This document shows, one piece after another, positions 24,217 to 32,355 of a stretch of DNA of 64,000 bases. Origin of the DNA: a bacterium. Its GTDB lineage: Bacteria; Bacillota; Clostridia; Christensenellales; Aristaeellaceae. Position numbers and translations under genes: made by a program. The first letter of the stretch is position 1; each line of letters starts with the position of its first letter. The notes under the pieces are model-generated. The model had not been told where the DNA came from and did no database searches. It was given only the letters and a program-made list of their open reading frames with translations. The DNA is taken from NCBI GenBank assembly GCA_004563405.1, contig SFTH01000025.1, forward strand, positions 4,829 to 68,828, in the 5' to 3' direction.

Positions 24217-25544
24217 TGGCGCGGGACGGCATTTGCGCCATCGCCACCGCCCCCGGGGAGGGCGGCATCGCCATCGTGCGCATGAGCGGCGCGGGGGCGC
24301 GGGAAATCCTTTCCGCCTGCTTCCGCCCCGCCCGTGCCCGGGAGATTCTCTCCCACCGGATGATGTACGGCCACGCCGTGGACGCGCGCGGCGTCGCGCT
24401 GGATGAGGTGATGGCCGTGTTTTTTGCCGCGCCCAACACCTACACCCGGGAGGACATGTTCGAAATCCAGTGCCACGGCGGCGGAATCTGTGCCCGGCGG
24501 GTGCTGGAGCGGGTGATTGCGCTGGGCGCGCGCATCGCGGAGCCGGGGGAGTTCACCCGGCGCGCCTTTCTGAACGGGCGGATCGACCTGAGCCGGGCCG
24601 AGGCCGTGATGGCATTGATCGGCGCGAAGAGCGAGGCCGCAGCGCGCGCCTCCCTGAGACAGCTGGAGGGCGGAATTTCCGGCTTCGTGCGGGGCGTGGG
24701 CGAGGAGATCAAGGAAATGATGGCGCTGGTGGAGGCCTGCACGGACTTCCCCGACGAGGTGGACGAGCCGGACGCGGCGCGGCGGGTGCGCGCGGGCGCG
24801 GAGAAGGCGCGCAGGGAGATCGCGGAGAAGTGCGACGAGCGGGGTGCGCGGATACTGCGGGAGGGCGCGAGCATCGTGCTGGCGGGGCGGCCCAACGTGG
24901 GCAAGTCCTCGCTGATGAACGCGCTGCTTCAGCAGGAGCGGGCCATCGTGACCGAAATTCCCGGCACCACCCGGGACGTGCTCACCGAGCGTATCGAGAT
25001 CGGCGGCGTGATGGCGGAGATCTCCGACACGGCGGGCCAGCGGAAGACCGGCGACCTGGTGGAGCGGATCGGCGTGGAGCGGGCGGAGCGGGCCATGGAG
25101 GGCGCGGACGTGGTGCTGATCGTGCTGGACGCGTCCCAAATGCGCACGCCGGAGGACGAGGCGCTGCTTGCGCGCATGGACGGGCGGTGCATCGTGTGTC
25201 TGAACAAGTGCGACCTGCCCCGCAGGAGCGATTATCCCGGCGCAATCGAGCTCTCCGCCGCCACGGGCGCGGGCGTGGATGCGCTGGTGGCGGCGCTGTC
25301 GGATCGTCTGCGCGCTGCGGGCGGCATGGAGGAGCGCATGACCCAGGAGCGCCACCTGCGCCTGGCCCGGCGGGCGATGGAGGCCCTCGACCGGGCGGTG
25401 GAAGCCATCGACGGCGAAAACCCCCTGGACGTGGTGGAAATCGACCTGCGGGAGGCGCTGGGCGCGCTGTGCGAGATCACCGGCGAGGACGCCTCCGAGG
25501 AGGTCATCGACCGGGTGTTTCAGTCCTTCTGCGTGGGCAAGTGA
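24216..25544 (+). CDS. mnmE: tRNA modification GTPase MnmE
   Basis: 442 residues; with MnmG it makes the 5-carboxymethylaminomethyl group on U34 of tRNAs. Starts MARDGICAIATAPGEGGIAIVR, shown here in part as TAPGEGGIAIVR, the tetrahydrofolate-binding N-domain; the G domain (about 210-370) has G1 GRPNVGKSS, G2 TTRD, G3 DTAG and G4 NKCD; the protein ends FCVGK, the conserved C-terminal Cys-x-Gly-Lys. Usually found with mnmG, rsmG and yidC upstream of dnaA; here it directly follows dnaN with a one-base overlap. Nothing of mnmG or rsmG is nearby. Confidence 0.96.
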   Translation: MARDGICAIATAPGEGGIAIVRMSGAGAREILSACFRPARAREILSHRMMYGHAVDARGVALDEVMAVFFAAPNTYTREDMFEIQCHGGGICARRVLERVIALGARIAEPGEFTRRAFLNGRIDLSRAEAVMALIGAKSEAAARASLRQLEGGISGFVRGVGEEIKEMMALVEACTDFPDEVDEPDAARRVRAGAEKARREIAEKCDERGARILREGASIVLAGRPNVGKSSLMNALLQQERAIVTEIPGTTRDVLTERIEIGGVMAEISDTAGQRKTGDLVERIGVERAERAMEGADVVLIVLDASQMRTPEDEALLARMDGRCIVCLNKCDLPRRSDYPGAIELSAATGAGVDALVAALSDRLRAAGGMEERMTQERHLRLARRAMEALDRAVEAIDGENPLDVVEIDLREALGALCEITGEDASEEVIDRVFQSFCVGK

Positions 25545-25690
25545 GCGTCGCGCTCCGAAAGCGGCGGTTCAGCGGCACATTCGGGGCGAAAGAGCGCGCT
25601 TGACGGATGAAAAAAATTGCATTTCACCCCCGCAGGAAATACTCGGTTAATACTCCTGCTTTAAAATAGGGGGCGTGAGGTAGAATTGCT

Positions 25691-27022
25691 ATGGATAAGA
25701 ACAGAACTTCCCCGCGCACCGTGGGCATGGTTTCCCTGGGCTGCGCAAAGAACCGTGTGGATTCGGAAAACATGCTGGGCATGCTGCGGGACCGCGGCTA
25801 TGAAATTGTGAGCGACCCCGCGGAGGCGGAGATCATCTTCGTCAACACCTGCGGCTTCATCGAGGCGGCCAAGGAGGAGTCCATCGAGACCATCTTCGAG
25901 ATGGCCCGGTACAAGCAGACCGGAAGGCTGAAGCAGCTCTTCGTGACCGGCTGCCTGGCCCAGAGATACGCCGGCGCGCTGGCGGAGGAGATGCCCGAGG
26001 TGGACGGCTTCATGGGCGTCGCGGACTACGCCCGGCTCTACGACATGATGGACGCCGCCGACCGGGGCGAGCGGCCCGTCTACATGGAGGACGGCGCGCG
26101 CTTCTTCAACTCCGGCCGCGTGCTCACCACCGCGCCCTGGTCCGCCTATGTGAAGATCTCCGACGGCTGCGACAACCGCTGCACCTACTGCGCCATACCG
26201 CTGATTCGCGGCGGCTATGCCTCCCGGCCCTTTGACGACATCGTGGACGAGTGCCGCCGCCTGGCCGGAGAGGGCGTGACGGAGATCACCCTCATCGCCC
26301 AGGACACCAGCCGCTACGGCTGCGACCTCGGCGACGGCCACTACCGGCTGGCGGAGCTGCTGCGGGCGGTGAGCGAAATCGAGGGCGTGCACTGGGTGCG
26401 CGTGCTCTACTGCTACCCGGACAGCACCGAGGACGCGCTGCTGGACGAGATTGAGAACAACCCCAAGGTCGCGCCCTATCTGGATCTGCCGCTGCAGCAC
26501 ATCAACGATGCCCTGCTCCGGGCGATGAACCGCCGGGGCAGCGCGGACTGGATCAGGAATCGCATCGCGGAATGCAAGCGGCGGGGACTGACCATGCGCA
26601 CCACGATGATCGTGGGCTTCCCCGGCGAGACGGACGCGCAGTTTCAGGAGCTCATGGACTTCGTGCGGGACGCGCGCTTCGACCGTCTGGGGGCGTTCAC
26701 CTACTCCCCCGAGGAGGGCACGCCCGCCGCGCGCATGAAGAACCAGATCGACGAAGAGGTGAAGGCGCAACGGCTGGATCAACTGATGATGCTTCAGCAG
26801 GGTATTTCCATGGAGCTTTTGCAGGCGCGCGTCGGCACTGAGTGCGAGGTGCTGGTGGAGGGCCGGGACGAGGACGGCTGGTACGGCCGCTCCATCCTCG
26901 AGGCCCCGGAGTCCGACGGCTGTATTCACCTGACGGCGCAGAGAGCGCTTACCCCCGGAACCTACGTCCGGGCGCGCATCACCGGCGCGGACGCCTACGA
27001 CCTGACTGCGGAGGTGCTGTAA
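25691..27022 (+). CDS. rimO: ribosomal protein S12 methylthiotransferase RimO
   Basis: 443-residue radical SAM enzyme that adds a methylthio group to the S12 aspartate. The N-terminal UPF0004 domain has Cys18, Cys54 and Cys88 for the auxiliary cluster; the radical SAM CDNRCTYC places Cys160, Cys164 and Cys167; a TRAM domain occupies about 375-443. SLGCAKNRVDSE and the absence of MiaB-type features support RimO over MiaB. The 146-base gap after mnmE contains TAAAAT at about 25663 that may be a -10 but no clear -35. The stop TAA is directly followed by the pgsA ATG; rimO-pgsA is a common clostridial pair. Confidence 0.95.
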   Translation: MDKNRTSPRTVGMVSLGCAKNRVDSENMLGMLRDRGYEIVSDPAEAEIIFVNTCGFIEAAKEESIETIFEMARYKQTGRLKQLFVTGCLAQRYAGALAEEMPEVDGFMGVADYARLYDMMDAADRGERPVYMEDGARFFNSGRVLTTAPWSAYVKISDGCDNRCTYCAIPLIRGGYASRPFDDIVDECRRLAGEGVTEITLIAQDTSRYGCDLGDGHYRLAELLRAVSEIEGVHWVRVLYCYPDSTEDALLDEIENNPKVAPYLDLPLQHINDALLRAMNRRGSADWIRNRIAECKRRGLTMRTTMIVGFPGETDAQFQELMDFVRDARFDRLGAFTYSPEEGTPAARMKNQIDEEVKAQRLDQLMMLQQGISMELLQARVGTECEVLVEGRDEDGWYGRSILEAPESDGCIHLTAQRALTPGTYVRARITGADAYDLTAEVL

Positions 27023-27577
27023 ATGAATCTTCCGAACAAGCTGACCATGCTGCGCATCGTCATGATTCCCGTGTTCGTCATTCTGGCGCTGATTCCGGCC
27101 CAGTGGGCGCAGTATGTGGCGCTGCTGGTCTACATTCTGGCCTGCATCACCGACACGCTGGACGGGCGCATCGCCCGCTCCCACCACATGGTGACGAACT
27201 TCGGAAAGTTTGCCGATCCGATCGCGGACAAGCTGCTGGTGATGTCCGCGCTGGTGATCCTGGTGGACAGCGGGCGCATGCCCGCATGGGTGTGCATCGT
27301 GATGCTGGCCCGGGAGTTCATCATCTCCGGATTCCGGCTGGTGGCCGCAGGCGGCGGCAAGGTGATCGCCGCAGGACAGCTGGGCAAGCTCAAGACCGTG
27401 TTCCAGATGAGTTCCACCATCGCGCTGCTTCTGCTGGCTCCCGTCTCCGGCGCGCCCCTGCTGGGCCACTTCGGCGTGGTTCTGGCCAACGTGCTGATGT
27501 ACATCGCCGTGGTGCTGACCATCGTCAGCGGCGCGGAATACATCATCAAAAACTTCGACTGCATCAACGAGATGTGA
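27023..27577 (+). CDS. pgsA: CDP-diacylglycerol-glycerol-3-phosphate 3-phosphatidyltransferase
   Basis: 184-residue membrane enzyme committing CDP-diacylglycerol to phosphatidylglycerol. The CDP-alcohol phosphotransferase signature D-x2-D-G-x2-A-R-x8-G-x3-D-x3-D is complete in DTLDGRIARS, GKFAD and PIADK (residues about 44-71). Four to five hydrophobic helices follow. N-terminus MNLPNKLTMLRI is typical. Start directly abuts the rimO stop. A strong terminator ends the transcript 12 bases after the stop. Confidence 0.95.
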   Translation: MNLPNKLTMLRIVMIPVFVILALIPAQWAQYVALLVYILACITDTLDGRIARSHHMVTNFGKFADPIADKLLVMSALVILVDSGRMPAWVCIVMLAREFIISGFRLVAAGGGKVIAAGQLGKLKTVFQMSSTIALLLLAPVSGAPLLGHFGVVLANVLMYIAVVLTIVSGAEYIIKNFDCINEM

Positions 27578-27588
27578 TTTCAGAATTC

Positions 27589-27623
27589 GTCCCGCTTCCG
27601 CGCGCTGCGGAGGCGGGACTTTT
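27589..27623 (+). terminator. terminator after pgsA
   Basis: GTCCCGCTTCCGC (27589-27601) pairs with GCGGAGGCGGGAC (27607-27619) around GCGCT, followed by TTTT. Confidence 0.85.
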
Positions 27624-27671
27624 GCACGCCCGGGCGTGGGAGAGGACCGGATGGACGCGCCTTGACGGATG

Positions 27672-28574
27672 CTATGCCTTCTCCGCCAGGCAGTAGTTCA
27701 CCCGCTCCGCGGCGAGGATGGGACTGCCGGGGTGGGCGCGGTTGTGGGCGGCGAAGAACTGCCGCGTGATCTCCTCCGGGTCGAGGTCGCGCAGCACGCG
27801 CAGTCCGCCTTCCTTCAACAGGGCGGCCATCTCCTCCGGGGCGTAGGCGGCGCGCATGCCCTCGCCCGCTCCGGCGGCCAACTGCCGCTGGATGTCCATC
27901 TGCCCGGATTCGCCCCGGGCGGGGTAATCCATGGCGAAGCGGCTGCCCGCGGGAAAAAGCGCGCTCAACTGTGCGATCAGGGCGGAGAATTCATCCCGGC
28001 TGAGGTAGTAGCTGAAGCCGAGGAGGCTCACGAAGGTGGGCGCGTCCGGGTCGAAGCGGGGGTGGGCGCGCAGCGCGTCCAGCGCGCCTGGCGCGGAGAG
28101 GTCGGCGGCGATCAGGTGCAGGTTTTCCGGGAGGGAGAGGCCCGCCGCAGCGATGCGCGCGGCCTTGTCCCGGGAGGCAGGGGGCAGGTCGATTTCAAAG
28201 ATCTCCATCTCCTTTGCCCACGGGGGCTGGCGCAGGGCGAAGCTGTCCAGTCCCGCGCCCGGCAGCAGATACTGGCGCGCGCCCAGTGCCGCAGCCTCCT
28301 GAAGCGCGCCCTCTGCGAAGGCGGCGCGGCCCAGGGGCGAGGGAGCCAGCTGGTGGTTGACCACCCATTCGAGGGCCTGCTCCGGGCTGCCGGAGAAGCA
28401 GGGGTTGAAAAACGCGACGCCGCCCGCCATGCTGCGGGCGATGCCCTCCCGGGTCTCCCGGCCCAGCAGCCGCGCCGCCATGGTGTCGTCGAATACCTTT
28501 TCGCCCGGGACGTGCTCTGAATGATACGAGCGTGCGAAGGCGCTGACCAATGCTGTCATGGAGTTCTGTTCCAT
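27672..28574 (-). CDS. LCM/PPM1-type SAM-dependent methyltransferase
   Basis: A 300-residue class I methyltransferase of the leucine carboxyl methyltransferase-like family (COG3315). Motif I is YLLPGAGLDSFALR at about 101-114, followed by an acidic loop EIDLPPASRDKA and LIAADLSAPGALDAL as motif II. Such proteins are O-methyltransferases, often of small secondary metabolites; the substrate is unknown here. I use the ATG at 28574, 10 bases from GAGGTG; a TTG two codons earlier is too close to that site. Single gene with its own promoter, convergent to pgsA. Confidence 0.75.
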   Translation of the reverse strand: MEQNSMTALVSAFARSYHSEHVPGEKVFDDTMAARLLGRETREGIARSMAGGVAFFNPCFSGSPEQALEWVVNHQLAPSPLGRAAFAEGALQEAAALGARQYLLPGAGLDSFALRQPPWAKEMEIFEIDLPPASRDKAARIAAAGLSLPENLHLIAADLSAPGALDALRAHPRFDPDAPTFVSLLGFSYYLSRDEFSALIAQLSALFPAGSRFAMDYPARGESGQMDIQRQLAAGAGEGMRAAYAPEEMAALLKEGGLRVLRDLDPEEITRQFFAAHNRAHPGSPILAAERVNYCLAEKA

Positions 28575-28594
28575 ATGCAAATCACCTCGTATAC

Positions 28595-28623
28595 TTATTA
28601 CACCTGCCCGGGAAAAAAGACAA
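28595..28623 (-). promoter_or_regulatory. promoter of the methyltransferase gene
   Basis: TTGTCT (28623-28618), 17-base spacer, TAATAA (28600-28595); back-to-back with the rightward promoter at 28627. Confidence 0.65.
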
Positions 28624-28626
28624 GAC

Positions 28627-28713
28627 TTGACTTTTGGACGAAAATGTGTTATAGTAGTGTTGATAAAATATGAATATTAACAAAACGACCGGGCTGCGCG
28701 CCCGGTTTTTTTT
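28627..28713 (+). ncRNA. candidate small RNA: promoter and terminator with no gene between
   Basis: A near-consensus rightward promoter, TTGACT (28627-28632), 17 bases, TATAGT (28650-28655), is followed after about 33 bases by a textbook terminator, CCGGGC (28689) / GCCCGG (28700-28705) with eight U. The predicted transcript is about 50 nt starting near 28662. An ATG at 28670 could begin a 29-codon frame but has no ribosome site and would be cut by the terminator. No downstream gene is on this strand for several kb. Confidence 0.5.
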
Positions 28714-28870
28714 ATTGTCGTGCGGGGAAAAGGCGGCGTTGCGCGCCGCCGGGAGCTGATCCTTCACGCCGGATGTGTCCCGCGCGGGATGAGGGACTAC
28801 GCCACAAACCGGATATGGTTGAGAAAGGTTCGCGCCGGGCACGTCCCGGGCGGGAGAAGAGGAAAACAGA

Positions 28871-28911
28871 GAGCCGCCTCCGGTGCGGTTGCCGGGGGGC
28901 GGCTTTGCGTT
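28871..28911 (-). terminator. terminator after the membrane protein gene
   Basis: Read leftward: AAAGCCGCC pairs with GGCGGCT around a 20-base loop, followed by CTCTGTTTTCC; it lies 25 bases after the stop at 28936. Confidence 0.6.
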
Positions 28912-28935
28912 TCGAGAAAGATTGGGCAGGGCGTT

Positions 28936-29958
28936 TCACACCCTCCGGAGGAAGACCTGCTTCAGGTTGAGGAGAATGGCTGCGACACAGAGTGCGCAGG
29001 CCGCGGCGGCGTTCAGCGTTTGCGGCAGCGGATGGAGCGCCGCGAGGGCGAGTGCGCCGCCGCAGAGCAGAACGCCGCATCCGAGCCGGATGGAGGGCGC
29101 GCAGAACACGGCCGCCGCGCAGAGCAGCGCGAGCAGCAGCGCCGCCGCCCAGGGGAGCAGAACCGGCAGGAAGCAGGCGGTTGCTGCCATCGCGGCGGTG
29201 GGGGCGATCAGCAGCAGATTCAGCGGCCGGGATTCGTCCGCCGCCCGCCGGGCCACCGTGCGGGCGAGCCGCCAGAGGATCAGGCCGGAAAACAGGGGCG
29301 CGGGCTGCACCTGCGCGACGCCCGCACGCCGGTGCAGCAGCAGGAACGCCGCGCCCAGCGCCGGGTACAGCATGGTTTGCAGCAGCGCCCGGGGGCAGAG
29401 CGCCAGGTTCCGGGGCTTCAGGGAAAAGCCGTGGGCCGATTCCAGCGCGTAGGAGGAGACGGCGGCGATGAGCGCGCCCAGTCCCGCGCCGCAGGCGGCG
29501 AAGAAGCCGGGCAGAGGAGACTCCAGGCCCCCGCCGTCCAGCATCAGCCCCGTGAAGAGCAGCAGCGAAGAGGTGAGACTCAGGATCGCGCCGTCCAGGC
29601 TGCGGGAGAGTGCGAACATGCGTTCTTCGAACAATTGTTCGATATGCATGCACGCCGCCGCGAGGGCGAGACAGGGACGCACGTCCCCCAGGGGCAGAAG
29701 GCGCGCAGCCAGCGCGAGGAGCAGCGCGCCCGCGGCGAGCTGAACCAGCGCGCCGCCGAAGCGGCGGTCCACCCGGCGCACACCGGGCTCCCGCGCCGCG
29801 CCGTTGCGGAAGCAGTCCGCCGCGCAGAGGGAGAGCAATTGCAGGCAATAGAACAGGGCGAACAGCGCGCACGCGCTCTCGGCCCGTCCGAGCAGGGCGG
29901 CGGCCAGTCCCGCCAGAGGAAGAAATGCGGCGCTGGGCCGCAGCAGGCCTTTTTTCAT
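28936..29958 (-). CDS. polytopic membrane protein of unknown family
   Basis: 340 residues, Ala/Leu-rich, with roughly nine or ten hydrophobic helices and very few charged residues apart from short loops (REPGVRRVDRR near 55-66; ARTVARRAADESR near 235). Cys content is high for a membrane protein (about 14). GGAGG is 8 bases before the ATG. I do not recognise the family and see no enzymatic motif; size and layout resemble uncharacterised clostridial permease-like proteins. Single-gene unit with terminator, preceded by the repeat region at 30076-30342. Confidence 0.6.
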   Translation of the reverse strand: MKKGLLRPSAAFLPLAGLAAALLGRAESACALFALFYCLQLLSLCAADCFRNGAAREPGVRRVDRRFGGALVQLAAGALLLALAARLLPLGDVRPCLALAAACMHIEQLFEERMFALSRSLDGAILSLTSSLLLFTGLMLDGGGLESPLPGFFAACGAGLGALIAAVSSYALESAHGFSLKPRNLALCPRALLQTMLYPALGAAFLLLHRRAGVAQVQPAPLFSGLILWRLARTVARRAADESRPLNLLLIAPTAAMAATACFLPVLLPWAAALLLALLCAAAVFCAPSIRLGCGVLLCGGALALAALHPLPQTLNAAAACALCVAAILLNLKQVFLRRV

Positions 29959-30075
29959 GAGACGACCTCCGATATTGTGAGGGGATGCGCGGGGACGACT
30001 TCATTCTACGTCAATCCCGCGCGCATTTCCGGTGCATTTAAGGCGCAGATTGCGCAATCGCGGGCGATTGTATGC

Positions 30076-30342
30076 GCTTGCATGCTTCGTTCGGTTCAAA
30101 GTGCGGATTTCCGACACGTTTCAGGCGATGTTACGGGACGCTGCGGACAACGCTCTTCATCCGCGTGCCGCGCCTGGAGCGAATTGCGTGTTTCCGTTGC
30201 GGGTTTTGCCGCCGTAGACAACGCTCTTCATCCGCACGCCGCGCAGGACTGAAACATGCATTTCCGGTGTGAATTGCGCCATCGAGGACAACGCTCTTCA
30301 TCTGCGCGCCGCGCCTGGACTGAATTGCGGCTTTCCGCCGGA
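30076..30342. repeat. tandem repeat of about 71 bp, three clear copies and one degenerate
   Basis: GACAACGCTCTTCATCYGC recurs at 30146, 30217 and 30287, a period of 71 then 70 bases. Each copy continues with GCCGCGCMKGGA and a TTTCCG about 45 bases in. A weaker copy (GCGCTTGCATGCTTCGTT near 30074) precedes them. The third copy runs into the 3' end of the WalJ-type gene at 30343. No start codon or ribosome site makes a gene here. Confidence 0.7.
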
Positions 30343-31152
30343 TCAGTCGAAGCGGGCGGAGACGGCGAACAGGCCGGTCAGTCCGTCCCGGCTGGCCACG
30401 TCCAGGCGCAGATCTTCGTCCGGAACCAGGCCTCCGGCGCGCAGCGCGTCCTCCACGCAGCGCCGGGCCAGCTCCGGGAAGTTGTTTTCCTTGCTCAGAT
30501 GGCCCAGCACGATGTGGCGCGCCCCGGCGCGGGCCAGTTCCAGTGCGCAGCTGCCCGCGTCGTCGTTGCAGAGATGGCCGCGACTGGACAGGATGCGCCT
30601 CTTCAGATCATAGGGATAGGAGCCGGCCTGGAGCATGTCCGGGTCGTAATTGGATTCCAGAAGCACTGCGTCCGCGCCGCGCACGCAGCGCATCCAGCCC
30701 TTCTTGACGCAGCCCAGGTCCGTGGCGATGGCAAAGCGCGCGCCGCCACATTCAAAGCACAGGCCCACGGGCTCGTTTGCGTCGTGGGGCGTGGAGAAGG
30801 GCAGTATGTTCATGCCGCCCAGGTAGAAGTCCTGCTCCGGGGTCATCAGGCAGCGGTTTTTTCCGTCGACGGGGCCGATCTTCTCCGCCATGCCCTCCCA
30901 GGTGCCCGCCGTGGCGTAGACGGGCAGGTTGTACTTGCGGGAGAGCACGCCCACGCCCCGGGTGTGGTCGACGTGCTCGTGGGTGGTCAGTATCGCCGTG
31001 AGCTGGGACGGGTGCAGGCCGATCTTCTCCAGCTCCGCCGCGATGCGCGCGCCGGAGAGCCCCGCGTCCACCAGCAGGTGCGCGTCCCCGCAGCCCACAT
31101 AGATTGCATTTCCGCTCGAACCGCTAAAGAGCGGTGAAAAGCGCAGTTCCAT
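30343..31152 (-). CDS. MBL-fold hydrolase, WalJ/YycJ type
   Basis: 269-residue metallo-beta-lactamase-fold protein of the WalJ/YycJ branch, found in Firmicutes and linked to DNA repair and cell-wall homeostasis as an exonuclease-like enzyme. It starts MELRFSPLFSGSSGNA, typical of the branch; the metal motif is THEHVDH at about 57-63, with further ligands in SNYD and HLCNDD. Usually sits beside walRK; here a histidine kinase/response regulator pair lies 11 kb away instead. The 3' end lies in the last copy of a 71-bp repeat. Confidence 0.85.
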   Translation of the reverse strand: MELRFSPLFSGSSGNAIYVGCGDAHLLVDAGLSGARIAAELEKIGLHPSQLTAILTTHEHVDHTRGVGVLSRKYNLPVYATAGTWEGMAEKIGPVDGKNRCLMTPEQDFYLGGMNILPFSTPHDANEPVGLCFECGGARFAIATDLGCVKKGWMRCVRGADAVLLESNYDPDMLQAGSYPYDLKRRILSSRGHLCNDDAGSCALELARAGARHIVLGHLSKENNFPELARRCVEDALRAGGLVPDEDLRLDVASRDGLTGLFAVSARFD

Positions 31153-31180
31153 GGAAAGAATCTGTTCTCCTTGTCTCTTG

Positions 31181-32059
31181 TTATACGCCGGTCAGGTCAA
31201 ATTTGGGAATGTACTGTTCGTCGGAGGAGGAGAGCTCCTGAATGAAGCCGTCCTCCAGGCCCAGTTCGATCAGGTGGTCGGCCACGCGGTCGTATTCCTC
31301 CTGGGTCAGCCGCCGCCCCAGCTCGTCCACGCCCGCCGCCTCGCCGAAGGGCAGGTACTGGGCCATTAGGCTCACCCAGACCCCGGGCAGCTCGTCATGG
31401 ATGAAGTCGAGAATCTGAACCGACTCCTCCGCGCAGCCGGGCAGGATGAGGTGGCGCACGATCACGCCCCGCCGGATGAGGCCGTCTTCGTCCAGTTCCA
31501 CCGGCCCGGTCTGGCGCAGCATCTCCCGCAGCGCGGGCGCGGCATATTCGAAGTAGTCCTCCGCGCCGGAGTAGCGCCCTGCGCTGCGGGGCGAGATGTA
31601 CTTGAGATCCGGCAGGTATACCTGCACCAGTCCCTCCATGGCGCGCAGGGTTTCCACCCGCTCGTAGCCGCCGCTGTTCCACACCACGGGCACCGGCAGG
31701 CCGCCCTCGAGGGAGGCGCGCACGGCGTGGGCGAAGTGGGTGGGGTTGACGAGGTTGATGTTGTGCACGCCCTGGGCGATGAGTTCAAAGTAGATCTCCC
31801 GCAGCCGCTCCACGGACACCGTTTTGCCGAAGCCGTGGTGGGAAAGCTCGAAGTTCTGGCAGAAGCAGCATTGCAGGCTGCATCCGGAGAAGAACACCGC
31901 GCCCGAGCCCCTCGTGCCGGAGATCACCGGCTCCTCGTCGAAGTGGGGCGCGGCCCGGGCGATGCGCGGCTGGACGCCCATGCCGCAGCGGCCCGCGCCG
32001 GTTTCGCCCCGGAGCGCCCCGCACCTGCGGGGACAGAGATTGCAGATCAATTCGTTCAT
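31181..32059 (-). CDS. radical SAM protein, PflA-like (COG1313)
   Basis: 292 residues from the ATG at 32059. The radical SAM motif CSLQCCFC places Cys60, Cys64 and Cys67 for the 4Fe-4S cluster; four N-terminal cysteines (6, 9, 13, 25; CNLCPRRC and GRCG) probably bind a second cluster. This layout matches the group annotated as putative pyruvate-formate-lyase-activating enzyme, PflX/COG1313; the protein partner is not known. An ATG at 32095 would add 12 residues but starts inside a parS site without a ribosome site; GGAG lies 13 bases before 32059. Starts next to three parS copies. Confidence 0.8.
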   Translation of the reverse strand: MNELICNLCPRRCGALRGETGAGRCGMGVQPRIARAAPHFDEEPVISGTRGSGAVFFSGCSLQCCFCQNFELSHHGFGKTVSVERLREIYFELIAQGVHNINLVNPTHFAHAVRASLEGGLPVPVVWNSGGYERVETLRAMEGLVQVYLPDLKYISPRSAGRYSGAEDYFEYAAPALREMLRQTGPVELDEDGLIRRGVIVRHLILPGCAEESVQILDFIHDELPGVWVSLMAQYLPFGEAAGVDELGRRLTQEEYDRVADHLIELGLEDGFIQELSSSDEQYIPKFDLTGV

Positions 32060-32087
32060 GCGCTTACATACGCTCCTGTCTGAAGAA

Positions 32088-32103
32088 TGTTTCATGTGAA
32101 ACA
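32088..32103. promoter_or_regulatory. parS site 1
   Basis: TGTTTCATGTGAAACA, a perfect 16-bp palindrome except its centre, one base from the Bacillus parS consensus TGTTTCACGTGAAACA. Binding site for ParB/Spo0J. Confidence 0.9.
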
Positions 32104-32121
32104 GCGCGGGCGGCGAAAAAA

Positions 32122-32137
32122 TGTTTCATGTGAAACA
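32122..32137. promoter_or_regulatory. parS site 2
   Basis: TGTTTCATGTGAAACA, same variant as site 1, 34 bases further on. Confidence 0.9.
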
Positions 32138-32163
32138 TCGGCGGGATTCGACCGCCTCCGACA

Positions 32164-32179
32164 TGTTTCATGTGAAACA
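32164..32179. promoter_or_regulatory. parS site 3
   Basis: TGTTTCATGTGAAACA, 42 bases after site 2. The following stretch to 32355 shows no gene or other structure. Confidence 0.9.
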
Positions 32180-32355
32180 TTGCTTTTTTCGCGGAAGTGC
32201 GGGAGAATACGCCGCAGCGCCCGCGACCCGAAAGCAAAATTCGCGCTCCGCCGACGCGGAGATTCAGAAAGCCTTCCGCAGCTCGCCTGCATCGAAGATG
32301 TAAAATTCGCTCTTCCTCAGCACATTAACCGGGTCAACCGCCGATCAACCCGCGC

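Noticed and set aside
30146..30342. CRISPR-like repeats with 71-bp period
   Set aside because: Repeat portions extend into the would-be spacers, only three copies, no cas genes.
32060..32095. Longer start of the radical SAM protein at 32095
   Set aside because: It begins inside parS site 1 without a ribosome site; 32059 is better.
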